Assembly (NCBI GenBank): GCA_029582265.1
Contig: CM055816.1
Coordinates: 80,160,472 to 80,224,471, forward strand
From: Zoroaster sp. YZ-2022
Taxonomy: Eukaryota; Echinodermata; Asteroidea; Forcipulatida; Zoroasteridae
Direction: 5' to 3'
Length of the DNA: 64,000 bases
The notes under the pieces were generated by a model. It was given only the letters and a program-made list of their open reading frames with translations. It was not told the origin of the DNA and made no database searches. Made by a program: the position numbers and the translations under genes. Each line of letters opens with the position of its first letter. The stretch's first letter is position 1. This document shows, piece by piece, positions 34,920 to 45,633 of the stretch.

Positions 34920-37080
34920 GGTGTTTTTTTTACTTTTAGGTGAGTAACTGTTCGTACCTATAGAAATGATAAGCAGCTACTTTCTCATTCATGAGTAAAA
35001 GGTTTTTAATAATTATTAATGTTTCTTAATGGTTTTGTATATTAATGATTGTGATAAATGTAACGTTAACATTAGTTTTCTCTCAAGGAAATTTTAGGAA
35101 CATGTTGTTAAAATTCCAATAAGTGATTCCTTATGAGTATGGCAATTATGAGGGCATGCAATAGTTTGTCCTTAATTTATTGAAAAAATATATTATGTAG
35201 GTCCCTTAATGATTATCGTTATGTTTTGTATTATTTATAATGATCATAGTAATTATGGTGACATATGATATACAGTGTTTCCCCTGGTAAAAATTAAGTG
35301 CGAGGTGATGGGGGTAAAAATGCTTCATATACAAAGTGTCATAATGTGTACTTCATCTTAATGAATGCAAAAATTGTTGATGGCCTGACGTTTCGACCCT
35401 AGCAGAGTCTTTCTCAAAGGTTAAATGAATACGGAGTATTTTATGTATATGAGCCTGAGTCACAGAGGGACCACAGGCAGGATTCGGCAGGGCAAAACAT
35501 GTTTGGTTTTTAGAAGAAATAAGTTTTAGCAATTTACAATCGGGTAATAAGTTGCTTCATCTTTAAAGACGAATCACAATTTTTTTTGGTTGGTAAGGTA
35601 ATTTTTTTGCAAGTGGTGCTAACTTTACAAATAAATTTATGGCGCTCAGGAAAAACTGTGAGGTGCCCACTTCACATTTAGGTATGAAGGGAAAACTGAT
35701 ATATAATTTGCTGTAATCTTTCCAAAGCATAATACGATTTAATTTCATTGTGATGTGTTTGTATATTTTAAATAATTATGACAATTACAGTGGGATAAAG
35801 TAGTTTTTTCCCTAAAATATTGGAAACCTATTACGGTTCCATTATATGATTGAAGTAATGTTTTTTAAGATTAGGCCTACTGAAATATGATAATTATGCT
35901 GACATCTACAAGTTTTTCACTTAATTCTTTTTAAAGGACATTGTAAGGTTCCATTAAATAGTTCCATCATAGTTCTTGTTTGTGCATACTAATGATTATG
36001 ATAATCATGTGTAATTATTGAGTACAAATGTTCAGGTTTTACAATTGTTTTGAAAGTTGTTTTGGTACATTTTAAACATCTTATAAGGGTTTAAAGATTT
36101 TGAAGATTTATATATCGTTTCATAAAATGTTGCACTGTTTTGCAGATTTCATTGTCATAAAAAGCTTCTAATTTGAGGATTCACTGAGGAAATAAAACCA
36201 ATGTATGCAACCACATGTATACCCCTACCATGAGTCGGTAGTGTAAACTTATTGTATTTTTTATTTCAGGTAAAGCGTATATATTTGCAATGTTAATGCA
36301 ATTGCCGTATACTTGGTTGTACTTTCCTCAAATTGTCCAAAAATTAAAAACTTTTCTCAATTTGCCCATGTTCTTTTGTTTGTTTTTTTGTTTGTTTTTT
36401 AAATAAATCTTAAATTGCCTAAAAATCATCTTCTTTAAAAACATGTCAAGAATTATTCAAAATTTGTGTGAATCTGAAAGTTCCAAACCTTTCGATTTTT
36501 CTCGACAAAAGGGGGGGGGCGCAGTTGGATACATTTTGGAAATCATTTTGCCCCTCTAGGCTCTAAAACATGGATCTAAAAACGCGTGCAGGAAACGTTA
36601 TTCTGCATTTTTTAGAAAACGTGAAAGCTTGTTCATTACGTTCCATCATCATTTGTTCTTTTTGGAAATGGTAGGCCTACAATAAAAGAAAGTTAAACTT
36701 TCACAGATTACTTTCTGGAAACCTATTTGGCTTCTTAAAAGTATAATGAACAGTTTAGAACCATTTTACTGGTGTTCACCTCCTGTAAGTAAATGAGATT
36801 GAAGCAATAAAAACCCAGCTGCAAGAGGGACTTACGCAGGCCAAAGACACGAATAAATCAGACTTGAAACCAAGTCTATGATGGTAGACAACTAAAAGAT
36901 CTCCGTAAAATATTGCATTTGGCTGCATCATCATCATCATTAGCTCTTTAATTTATTTTTCTCCCGACACATCATACATTATAAAAGACGCACATAGTAC
37001 AATGATACTGATAAAGCTTTTGACAAGGATATGAATAGAGTCTGTAAAATAAAAGGCATAAGCTTATCGAGTATTCTATG
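34920..37080. other. Non-coding interior of the transposon
   Basis: AT-rich DNA between the two cargo genes with no protein-like frame. A stretch near 35340-35430 (GGCCTGACGTTTCGACCCTA) resembles a dispersed repeat of many marine invertebrates, but no ends were seen. Confidence 0.5.
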
Positions 37081-37083
37081 ACA

Positions 37084-37233
37084 ATCAGGGGTGGATCCAA
37101 ACGCCTATTTGCCGGGGGGGCGACGGCGACGGCGACGGCGACTTTTGTTTTTGGTCTTTTTTTTTGTCGGAGGGGGGATGGGGGCTTAACCCCCCATAGC
37201 CCCCCCCCCCCCCCTCCCCGGATCCTCCACTGA
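37084..37233. mobile_element. GC-rich small inverted-repeat element
   Basis: The left side CAGGGGTGGATCC and the right side GGATCCTCCACTG are loosely inverted around a core of GGCGAC repeats and G/C runs. This is the common 'CAGTGGCGGATCC'-type short element; boundaries are approximate. Confidence 0.5.
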
Positions 37234-37252
37234 TAATGTGTGTCATTACGCA

Positions 37253-37447
37253 GGGCCCAATTTCATAAAGTCTACAAGCACAACAAATTACAAAGCACAG
37301 GAAAATCTTGCTGAGCAGAAACAGGTTACCAATACCAGCAAACCATCGAGTTTACGTTGCTGCAACTGGTGGTCCACTCATTTTTTGCACAGCAAAGAAG
37401 ATTGCTGAGCACGTCTTTCTTTTGAACAGCTTTATGAATTAGGGCCC
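37253..37447. mobile_element. Foldback MITE with GGGCCCAATTTCATAAAG ends
   Basis: The left end GGGCCCAATTTCATAAAG is the near-complement of the right end CTTTATGAATTAGGGCCC. Inverted words continue inward (ATCTTGCTGAGCA / TTGCTGAGCACG-type). It is non-coding, about 195 bp. Confidence 0.8.
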
Positions 37448-37789
37448 AGAGTGAAGTCGCAATTCTCGGGAAACACACACATGGCCCATTATCAGAGATA
37501 TAACTGTTTTGTCTGACTATTGTACCTTGTATGTAGCTAATGGCATCATCAGTTTTCCCTAGTGTCAAATACGATGTATGTTTTTTTTCTTCAGAAAACT
37601 ACATTAATACGGGTCCAACTTGAATTATGCCCATTACAATGTTTGAAAAGTACATACATGTAGATAAATTTTCACAATTTTCTCCGAAATAAAACAACAC
37701 TATAATAATGTGCACGATTTTTCACAGGATAAAGATTTGAATTATTATAACTAAAAGGGAGTGTGAAAGCATTTCTAGGTATACAGTAG

Positions 37790-38583
37790 CAGTAGCGGAA
37801 CAAGTTACCGCCGGGCCGGGGGGCAGAGCGCACGGTCGCCCCCAGGCATCATTCCCTAACCACACGTGATTTCCGTTGCCTTGTGAGCTGTCAAAGCATG
37901 CCTATTTCGAGTGAAGTCACCTTAAAATTAATAAATATGCTTCTGTCTAAAATGCTTGTGGAATTGACAAGTGTGGACTACAACTTCAAAAGACAAATGA
38001 GCTCTCCCCCCTCTCTCGTACGCGCACTGGCACACACACACCAGCACAAAATTGTGACATTAGCGCGCACCTCGAAGCAGATAAAAACATAAATATGGTG
38101 GCGACACCAGAAGCACAGATGAAAACAGCCCAGCTAATCATTATGATTATTTATTACTCTGACAGATAACGTTTCTCAATGAAGCACGCTGCGCAAATGA
38201 CTGAAGCTGATGATGACGTAGCTACTGTACATGGTTGGCCAGAAAATTGATGAGCATCTAGCAATCATAGGCCTGAATCAAAACTGAATAAAATGATGAT
38301 ATAACAGCAAAATAAGAAAATACATTGCAAAAATAGCATTTATCATCAATATTTTAGACTTAGAGACCCGTCATGATTACACTTCATGTTTTCAGGGGAG
38401 CTCAAAATAAAGAAAGGGCCCGGTTGATTTGTGTAAGTTCCAGCTCGGGCCCGGTCCCCAACCACCCCCCACCCCCACCCTCCACCAGAATGTTAAAAAT
38501 AAAAATCTTTGGGAGGGGTCCGGCCCTCCGGGCCGGGGGACGGCTGCCCCCCCAGCCCCCCCCTGACGGTCCGCCACTGTACA
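37790..38583. mobile_element. Possible non-autonomous element with CAGTRGCGGA ends
   Basis: The left CAGTAGCGGAAC...CCGGGCCGGGGGGCAG and right CTGCCCCCCCAGCC...GGTCCGCCACTG are partial inverted repeats about 790 bp apart. The similarity is short, and G/C runs blur it. If real, it is nested between the two transposon genes. Confidence 0.4.
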
Positions 38584-38606
38584 GTAGTTTGCAAACATTT
38601 ATGACT

Positions 38607-40087
38607 TTAAATATTTGTAAGTATGATGTTTCGAAGCCTCTTATACAAGGCTACTGCGTTGTCCACACTTGACGGTGTGTCCCAACCAGATTCTTCCATG
38701 AGAAGACAACACAACTCGTATACAGTTTTATCACATGGATATGGACCTTTTGGGGTGCATTCTGCCTGGCATACACGAATTTGTCCATCTGTGACTCTGC
38801 AAAGGTGGCTTTCAGCTCTGTATAGGTGTGGCAGAGTATACATAAGCGTCGGTCGCCCGCTGGGATTTGCCCGGTTCCTGTATGGGCGAATACGATGTGT
38901 ATTCCAAAGCTGAACCACTTCGTCAAGTTCATCCTTAAAAATCAATGAATAACCAGAGTTGTTTACAGTTAACAATTAAATCACGGCATTATGGTCATTT
39001 TCAAATAAAGTAACAATTTAAAGGTGAAATATAGGATTGGTAAAGCCGATTCCGTGTTTTTGTTCTTTTTGTTTGTTTGTTTGTTCGTTTCATTTTTTTA
39101 AATTTTATAAATGCTGTATTAACAATTATTACATTGAATATTTAATGTCAATCCTGGCATGGTGGAAAGGGAAAGCCGAGCTCCAAATAATGTTTTAACA
39201 TTAAAATTCGTATGCGTGAGAATGGTGTATTTATCAAAATCGTCAAATTATCTCACCTGAATCATTTGCAGGAAGCAAAACTGGATCAAATTTTTATCCA
39301 AAAAATCACCAGAAAAACTGCCAGTATCTTTGAGGGTGTGGAATACATTCATCCAAAATTGACCGCACTGTTTGCGGAAGAAACCCCACCAGGATTCAAT
39401 CCTCTGGTTATGATTGCTTGAACCGTACAGAAAAGTTTTGCGAGCATATTCATCTTGGTGGTCGTATCTTAAAAACGTTTGCATATGCTCCATGTGAGAG
39501 TTTTCCGTACCGCGGTCTGCTCTTACCCGTTTCGGGCAACCCTTTCTTGACTTAACAGCGTTCATGTAGTAGTTCGCAACCACAGCTGGGTCGCTATTGG
39601 TAGTAAATGCCTCCATCCAAATTATCTGTCTGGAAAATCCATCTATAGAACCATTTATGCAGATTCCGTATGGTTTTAATTTGTCGTATGAATCGACGTG
39701 CCAAATGAAATCAGGCCCCAGACTTGTATAAGTTCTTCTCCTCAATCGATGTCTCTTCCGAAGTGAAATACCTTCGGGGTCAATTATGTGAAGTAACAGT
39801 CTCACAGTATTTTGACTCACCACAAATCCCTCCTGTATGCATTTTAAATGCATTATTCTATATCCATGTAACTGTCCTGACTTTTCAACTTGTTCCGTAA
39901 TGAATAAAGCAACATCAAGAATATCAGAATGATTTTTCCTGCGAAATAATTGAGCACTGGCCAGAATCCGCCGTAAACTACGGAGACTCAGCACAACTCC
40001 ATTCATGCGAGCCAAGCACTCGAGTATTTCAGAATGATTAAACCCTAAACTGAAGTAGAATTTCACAGCATTTGTCAAGTCTGCCAT
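38607..40087 (-). CDS. IS3-like (IS3EU-type) integrase/transposase
   Basis: Two exons: 40087-39257 (277 codons; donor ATTCAG|GTGAGA) and 38933-38607 (108 codons plus stop; acceptor TTTTAAG|GAT), joined in phase to a 385-residue protein. Residues 1-50 look like a helix-turn-helix (HSEILECLARMNGVVLSLRS), followed by a basic RKRHRLRRR stretch. The rve-type DDE core has HVDSYDKLKPYGICING (D132), RADRGTEN (D191) and NQRIESWWG (E231), spacing D-58-D-39-E. All three acidic residues are intact. The second exon continues the family's conserved DELDEVVQLWNTHRI segment. Length and motifs fit eukaryotic IS3-like integrases. Its ATG lies only 15 bp from the right sub-terminal array, so that array probably overlaps its promoter. 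It presumably binds the element's ends and catalyses their cleavage and joining. Confidence 0.9.
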
Positions 40088-40101
40088 GCTGACCCTCTTC
40101 G

Positions 40102-40287
40102 CCGTACGTACGACTTAATATCTCGTACGTACGACTTATTATCTCGTACGTACGACTTAATATCTCGTACGTACGACTTATTATCTCGTACGTACGACTT
40201 ATTATCTCGTACGTACGACTTAATATCTCGTACGTACGACTTATTATCTCGTACGTACGACTTATTATCTCGTACGTACGACTTAAT
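40102..40287 (-). repeat. Right sub-terminal array, 9 units
   Basis: Nine units of the same 21-22-bp repeat as at 29428-29513, in the opposite orientation (CTCGTACGTACGACTTATTA). The linker alternates TAATAT and TATTAT. The array ends 45 bp from the right tip, nearly the same distance as on the left. Confidence 0.95.
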
Positions 40288-40332
40288 TGGGAGGAAAATT
40301 TATTTTTATGTTGGCAGCTATACGCTTCCGTA

Positions 40333-40338
40333 CATAAC
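40333..40338 (+). other. Right 6-bp target duplication CATAAC
   Basis: Identical to 29375-29380 and directly abutting the right inverted repeat. Confidence 0.9.
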
Positions 40339-40401
40339 AACACGATCCGCCATGACATGTAATTTATACTGACAATTTGCCTACTTTAACGTTATGCACC
40401 T

Positions 40402-40671
40402 ATCAATTGCTCCCCCCCCCCCGGGCTGCCCCAGGTCTTATGTGGGGGTTTGGTCACATTTTTCAAGACTCAGGGTGGGGATTCACTTATTTTGCCATTG
40501 ACTTTTTTCACATCATCAGAAGTTCAAAGCCATTAGGTGGGGGTGCCCCACCCATGTATGTCGGGGAATGTCACTAAAAATTTGCCCAAGGGGTGGGGAT
40601 ATTGTTACTTCAAAAGTGACAATCACCACATCTTGGGTGGGGCAGCCCGGGGGGAGGGGGAGCAGTTGATA
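40402..40671. mobile_element. MITE with ATCAATTGCTCCCCC ends
   Basis: The left ATCAATTGCTCC...CGGGCTGCCCCA and right TGGGGCAGCCCGG...GGAGCAGTTGAT are inverted repeats of about 35 bp around 200 bp of non-coding DNA. It lies only 70 bp outside the IS3EU right end. Confidence 0.8.
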
Positions 40672-41063
40672 ATACGCCTACCGTACTGTACAAATGTAAC
40701 GCCAGTTTGCACGACGTGTACGTGTGTCCGGTCACAATCACTAGTCTAGGCCTAATAAAAGTTGAAGCATGACATTTGGAGTCTATTTTGAAGAACAAGA
40801 GCTGTATTTAAATGTTACCTTAATTGTCAGCAGGATTGAATGTTTACCGACCATAGTATCAGCTTAAAACTTAAAGCCCGCATTTTTACGAGCTATAACA
40901 AACTCACCAAGCTCGAGGCGCGCCATTACTGTGCTCTAGTATCGTATCGTTCTCTATAAATCCGGTGCGTGCGTAAAACAAAGGCGGTATTTACTTGTGC
41001 ATCAGAGAAGGAGGTTTCTTTTTACCTTGACAACGTTAAGCAGACGGCGCGCGCAGAACTTTC

Positions 41064-41389
41064 TCTCTTCGTGAAAACGATTTCACCAAGCACTGCGTAA
41101 CATGACATGGTAAATATGCATTTTCGCTCTTCGTGAAAACGCTCTGCGCCGCTGTGTCGTTTTCACGAAGAGGCAATGTAAACTTTGGCTCTTCGTGAAA
41201 ACAAAAAATGTACTTTGGCTGCTTTTAACGTTTTCTAAATGTCTATTTTCCCGCCAAAATAATCACTTTCCAAATTTAAAATCCTGCGAAATGGTAGATC
41301 TCAATACACTTAAGCCTACTGTATAAAAATTGAAAAATCGGTAATATGACGATTTTTTTACACTTTTGCCTCTTCGTGAAAACGGTGAC
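41064..41389 (+). repeat. Second cluster of five CTCTTCGTGAAAACG motifs
   Basis: Copies lie at about 41064, 41127, 41159 (minus), 41189 and 41368. The ratio (four forward, one reverse) and CG-rich spacers (ACGGCGCGCGCAG) match the cluster at 20299-20730. The last copy shares 27 identical bases with exon 1 of the transposase-like gene. It is 90 bp from the SET exon at 41478-41637. Confidence 0.7.
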
Positions 41390-41477
41390 GAAATGCAATG
41401 TGTCTCATAGTGAAGTGTGTTTGACCATTTGTACAAAATGTGAAGTGACATGAAAAGAGAATAGCGGTTGATCTTAC

Positions 41478-41637
41478 CACATTTTTCTTCCTTTGAATTT
41501 AAAGAAGTAGCGAAACACTGAGTTACATGTATGTTCCTCTTCTCTTCTTTCACCTTCCTTTCCAGTCAGTGTCTCTCCTTGATATTTCAATAAGTAGTCT
41601 CCTTTACTGAAACATTTTTTGGTGAAAACAGCTCGGC
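41478..41637 (-). CDS. SET-domain exon (KMT5A-like methyltransferase), partial
   Basis: The acceptor TACACTAG and donor AATGTG|GTAAGA are good. It encodes GRAVFTKKCFSKGDYLLKYQ, GETLTGKEGERREEE and FFKFKGRKMW. This is the N-terminal half of a SET domain (GRGVF...G.FLLEY.GE) of the KMT5A/SETD8-like lineage, which transfers methyl groups to lysine. The rest of the SET domain, with the NHS and GEELTYDY-type motifs, is not found nearby, so the gene is partial or decayed. The plus-strand gene at 49725-50417 has the equivalent exon with the same phases. Confidence 0.75.
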
Positions 41638-41847
41638 CTAGTGTACAGAATACAAAAAATTTAATGGTTTTCATTATCAACAAAGGGCTTATCATTATGG
41701 CAATTGATTTGATTAGGCAGTTTCACGCAAACCGCCGAAAGTAGTGCTATTTTTTATGCCCATTTTTCTGTCCAAGTTGTGACCCGCTGAAAGTTTGTTG
41801 ACGCGGCCGACCGTACACGTGAAAATGCATAGGCGCAATATAGCTAT

Positions 41848-42233
41848 GGCTGTGCCAGGTATCCGGATACCCGACAGAAACGGTCATTATCCGGTTCCAT
41901 TTTTCGGTTCCAATTACCTGTAAACGACTTTTTAAAATTCGGACTTAACAATTGAGTGGTGCGAGCAGAAATCTGACTCTTGAGCAATGTAATGTTTACA
42001 CTTTTACAGAAAATTATCTTTAAATTCAAGAGATTACATTCCAATAAAGAAATGATCGATTTTTTTAATGGTATTCTCTGTATTATAAAGGTCAATTTGT
42101 TACCATTTACAGTACATGTATTTGTACACCACTGGAGGCATGTTTTCAACAAAAATGAAAACGGGTATCCAGGTATCCGAAGTTTCCTGATTTCGGGTAT
42201 CCGGTTCCAAAAATATCCGAAAACGCACAGCCC
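41848..42233. mobile_element. Repeat element with GGCTGTGC...GCACAGCC ends
   Basis: Ends GGCTGTGCCAGGTATCCGG and AAACGCACAGCC. Inside, TATCCGGATACC and GGTTCCA words occur at both ends. Partial copies lie at 50511-50680 and 62640-63788 (the latter inverted), confirming a dispersed family of about 390 bp without coding capacity. Confidence 0.8.
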
Positions 42234-42377
42234 TAAATATCGCTAGCGCCTGGTTACGCTGATGAGGCTTCAATGTTTTCCTGGACGGCATTTTTATGAG
42301 CACTAAATTGTGCAGTCGATAAAAATAAAATCAGTGACGGGAAACCTTTCGTTATTTTAATTTTTTAATTTTGTTTA

Positions 42378-42710
42378 AATGCAATTCGCCCCGCACAAGG
42401 CCAATGGCCACTCCAAGGTGGGGGCTACTAAGTCATTGAGTTGTTACAACGACTCCAGACTGAAGAAACCAGCCCCTCGCACCGAAACAAGACAAGTTAA
42501 TAACCAGCCTCTTCACGGTGCGAATAGGACTGGGAGGGGTAACTAGTCCAGAACAAGGCAGTTGTTAAACTGCCTCTACCCCTATAAGCAATTATGGTTA
42601 AGTGTCTTGCTCAAGGACACAAGTGTCACGGCCGGGACCCGAACCCACATTCCGCTGCTAACACCAGAACTTGAGTCCAGCAAGCTAGACCGCTCGGCCA
42701 CGACACTCCA
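42378..42710 (-). mobile_element. tRNA-headed SINE, second subfamily, minus orientation
   Basis: On the minus strand the head TGGAGTGTCGTGGCCGAGCG and B-box-like GGTTCGGGTCCC match the SINE at 13559-13826, followed by the shared TGTCCTTGAGCAAGACACTT. The 3' half (CCTTGGAGTGGCCATTGGCC...) differs and defines another subfamily. Confidence 0.8.
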
Positions 42711-43541
42711 TAATGGAAATACAGGCAACTGAATTTCGATAAGTTTTTACGATTTTCTTGTCCAACATTCATGGTAAAATACTAATATAAAGGGTAGTCT
42801 ATCGATGTTCTAGTGTCGATAAAAGGATATTACACATCGTGGTTATCTTAATTAATTGGTCAGTCGATGCCAACTGTAACGTTGGCGGAAAAACAGTGCA
42901 ACTTGCGGAAAATGACCAACAGCAAACAAATAAAAAATTGACACGATTTGACACGCTGAATCGGGGTGTCACGCACAGGTGGATTTTGGTATTCAATGTG
43001 ATTTTTTCGTTATAAAAGGGGGACATGATATATGGACACTTTGTTAGTACTACAAGGATACATTGCAGGCAAATTCGGTCACAACTTTTCAAATGAAACT
43101 GACCTCCAAAATGACCAAATATCTAAATCAACAAAAATTCGTAACTTTGCATAGGGTTAACCTATCATGACCATTGACCCCTTTCTTTCTAATTTTTTGC
43201 TCTATCCAGTGATATGACATTGAAAAGAATTGAAGCAACTTCAAATATTTATGAAACTGCCTAATTTGATTCATTAAAAATGCCATAATTTTATGTTTGC
43301 ATATCCAGTTTTCTTTTTTATCCCTGCTAGGAGGGAGCGGATGTACTGCAGTTCTCAAAAAGTGTTTTTTTTTTCACTGCCCCTTTAATACTCGACCAAA
43401 AAACCAGACACCACTTGACTTTGTCATCTTCGACCCACTCTTCATGTATGAGAGCGCCGGAGTTGAAGGTCTATCGGGTTACATGTGGAATCTCGCATAA
43501 TGTTCTGTTTGCATACACAAACCGTGTGTGTGTGTGTGTGT

Positions 43542-43582
<41 letters not shown>

Positions 43583-44837
43583 TGAACGTACACACCATTC
43601 GTTGTGGGGTCCAAAACACAATAGAACAATTGGACCCCACAAGGTAACTATAGAAAATCTTGTACCCCACAGGAGAATTATAAGGAAAAGGGATAATAGA
43701 ACGAACAAAGGAATACCCCACAAATCAATGTGCGTGAGGGTGTGTGTGTGTGTGTGTGTGTGATTATTTTAGTTTTTCACGCATTAGTGCTTTAGAGCCG
43801 GTAATGACAGGGATGTACCCGTCTACAAGCGTCACAATAAATTGCCAGTGCTTTCCTGCGAGACACGCGAAAATGCGAACGTTTTTTGTTTTCAGTTTAT
43901 GACATGTTCAGTCATCAACGCTTCCCAAAATAGAACTTACTCGTGAGTGCTAGTAACTTGAAAGTTATATACGAACAATCACTTAATCATGCTTAACACT
44001 TTTTACAATCCGCCATCTTGAAACTATGCGTAGCCGATCACATGCACAAAGTTCGGTTTATGTTTGGTCGAACCATGATGTCATCGCAGCACAACCGAAC
44101 TTGCAAAAACCCAACCAATGACCAAAGCCCAAACATGTTTCTGGTTACGGTCGCAAAAATTCACCCATCGCCATTGGCAAATCGTTTGCATAATCATTAT
44201 GTGGGACGGTTACTGTGTCGTGCGTCCCAATCAAATCATCAGCCCGAGTTCACGTGATTCGCGTTCCACGTGACTGGCTCATAGTATAAACACGTGACTA
44301 GGTTTATTCCTGCATATAGTACCGTGGAGAATAAAACCATGTGATTCAGAAAATGTGGATTGTAGTCACACTATTTTAAATAAACGTCACATGGTTTATC
44401 AAGAGTACATGTATGTGTTTTGTCGCACGAGACAAGAGTCCCAGTACGGTACAACAGAATAGTGTCCTAATCCCTCAACTTTGATCGAGCCGCTGCCGAT
44501 CCATGCTTTGATTTAATTCATGACTATGTGTTTTTAAGGCAACGCCCATATTCTGCATATATTTAATTATGTAGGATATAATATACTTGCCTGTGGTGCA
44601 TCAGCCAGAGTCACAGACCACCATGGATAGACGTAAACATTGTCTCCACATTGTTGGATCAAATACGTCATTCAATCCCAACACACTTAAATCAGTATTA
44701 ATAGATTTCTTTGAGTGGCGGTGGATTATTAAACAACACCCCGTCAGGCGGCTCCTTTGTGATCTGACAGTCGGTTTATTACAGAAGTAGTTCGATTTTG
44801 TTTCTCACGAAAGCTGAAAAGACTTCCCTAAGTTTTT
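42711..44837. repeat. No gene seen; TG microsatellites
   Basis: (TG)n tracts lie at 43524-43584 and 43740-43763, with inverted unique words (GTGGGGTCC/GGACCCCAC, 43602-43642) between them. Three CACGTG or near-CACGTG words occur at 44252-44300. No protein-like frame was found. Confidence 0.6.
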
Positions 44838-45175
44838 TCCATGGAATTTCTGGCCCAAGTGACAATCGCGATATATTTTTTTCTTCACAATACATTTTGT
44901 AATTTTTTTTCATCGCGATATATTTTTTTCATCGCGATCTGCCGATACCTCGATGATGTAAAAAATTCTCGATATCATAATCGCGTAAAAAAATTCTCGC
45001 GATATTCGATATTATCGCGATATATTTTTTTCTTCACAATAATTTTTTTTCATCGCGATATATTTTTTTCATCGCGATCTGCCGATACCTCGATGATTTA
45101 AAAAATTCTCGATATCATAATCGCATAAAAAAAGTATCGCGATATTCGATATTATCGTGTCATCGCCCAAGCCTA
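44838..45175 (+). repeat. TCGCGATATATTTTTTTC repeat, two tandem copies
   Basis: A unit of about 150 bp (TCGCGATATATTTTTTTC... CTGCCGATACCTCGATGAT...) occurs twice in direct order and ends in CGCCCAAGCC. The start (TTCCATGGAATTTCTGG) matches 1526-1541. It is rich in palindromic TCGCGA and ATATCGAT words. Confidence 0.75.
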
Positions 45176-45179
45176 ACAA

Positions 45180-45415
45180 TGACTGTCTGTGTTGGTCACC
45201 AATTGTGGAGTTTACAAGATCAGACTGACATGACTGAGGAAGTCATCGTATATCAAAAATGCCTGATTTTTCATTAAATAAATATCCTGGAATAATTTAA
45301 AGTATATGCCCATCATCATCCATATGTTCTCCACCTTACCAGGTAGGTAAGATTACATTATTGGTTATATTTAATGAAAAATAGTGGCGGCCAGATACGA
45401 CATTCTACCCTAATA
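45180..45415 (+). repeat. AGAATGTCGTATC element, partial copy 2
   Basis: It shares CAAGATCAGACTGACATGAC, TATGTTCTCCACCTTACC and the end GATACGACATTCT with 850-1269 (inverted) and 47086-47460. The left part is missing. Confidence 0.7.
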
Positions 45416-45633
45416 ATGCACCTTAGTCAGGATTTCCTGGCCGTAAACTCATTTTTTTCACATTCGGTCAGTAGCCTATTGCATGTTTTACGGTCAGGAA
45501 CCTTTATGCTGAACAAAATCGAAGTCAAACGAAATATATTCAGTGTCCAAATTTCTTATTTAAAATTATTTCCTAAGTCACCTTAGCCACACGCTGGTTA
45601 CACACGCTGGTTACACACGCTGGTTACACCATT

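Larger units (their letters stand above)
29381..40332. mobile_element. Complete 10.95-kb IS3EU-type DNA transposon with integrase and SAM-HECT gene
   Basis: The ends TACGGAAGCGTATAGCTGCC and its complement (right end 40332) are near-identical inverted repeats continuing for about 60 bp (…AACATAAAAATAAATTTTCC TCCCAATTAAG). Arrays of GTCGTACGTACGAGATAATA units follow on both sides. A 6-bp duplication, CATAAC, flanks the whole. Inside are a minus-strand IS3-like integrase (38607-40087) and a plus-strand SAM-HECT ligase-like gene (30640-34611), facing each other, plus nested MITEs. From memory, IS3EU elements have 6-bp target duplications and 5'-TAY ends; both fit here (TAC). Element ends and duplication are seen directly; the family name is knowledge-based. 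The intact ends and catalytic residues suggest fairly recent insertion. Confidence 0.9.

Noticed and set aside
40038..40358. Minus-strand frame with ISRTYEI repeats ahead of the integrase
   Set aside because: It translates the sub-terminal array and is out of frame with the integrase.
40905..40925. Possible first coding exon on minus (MARLEL before GTGAGT)
   Set aside because: The overhang does not fit the exon at 28159 and no other partner exon was found.
20299..41389. Motif clusters as TIR arrays of one 21-kb transposon
   Set aside because: Both clusters have the same orientation ratio instead of mirrored order, and no target duplication was found.
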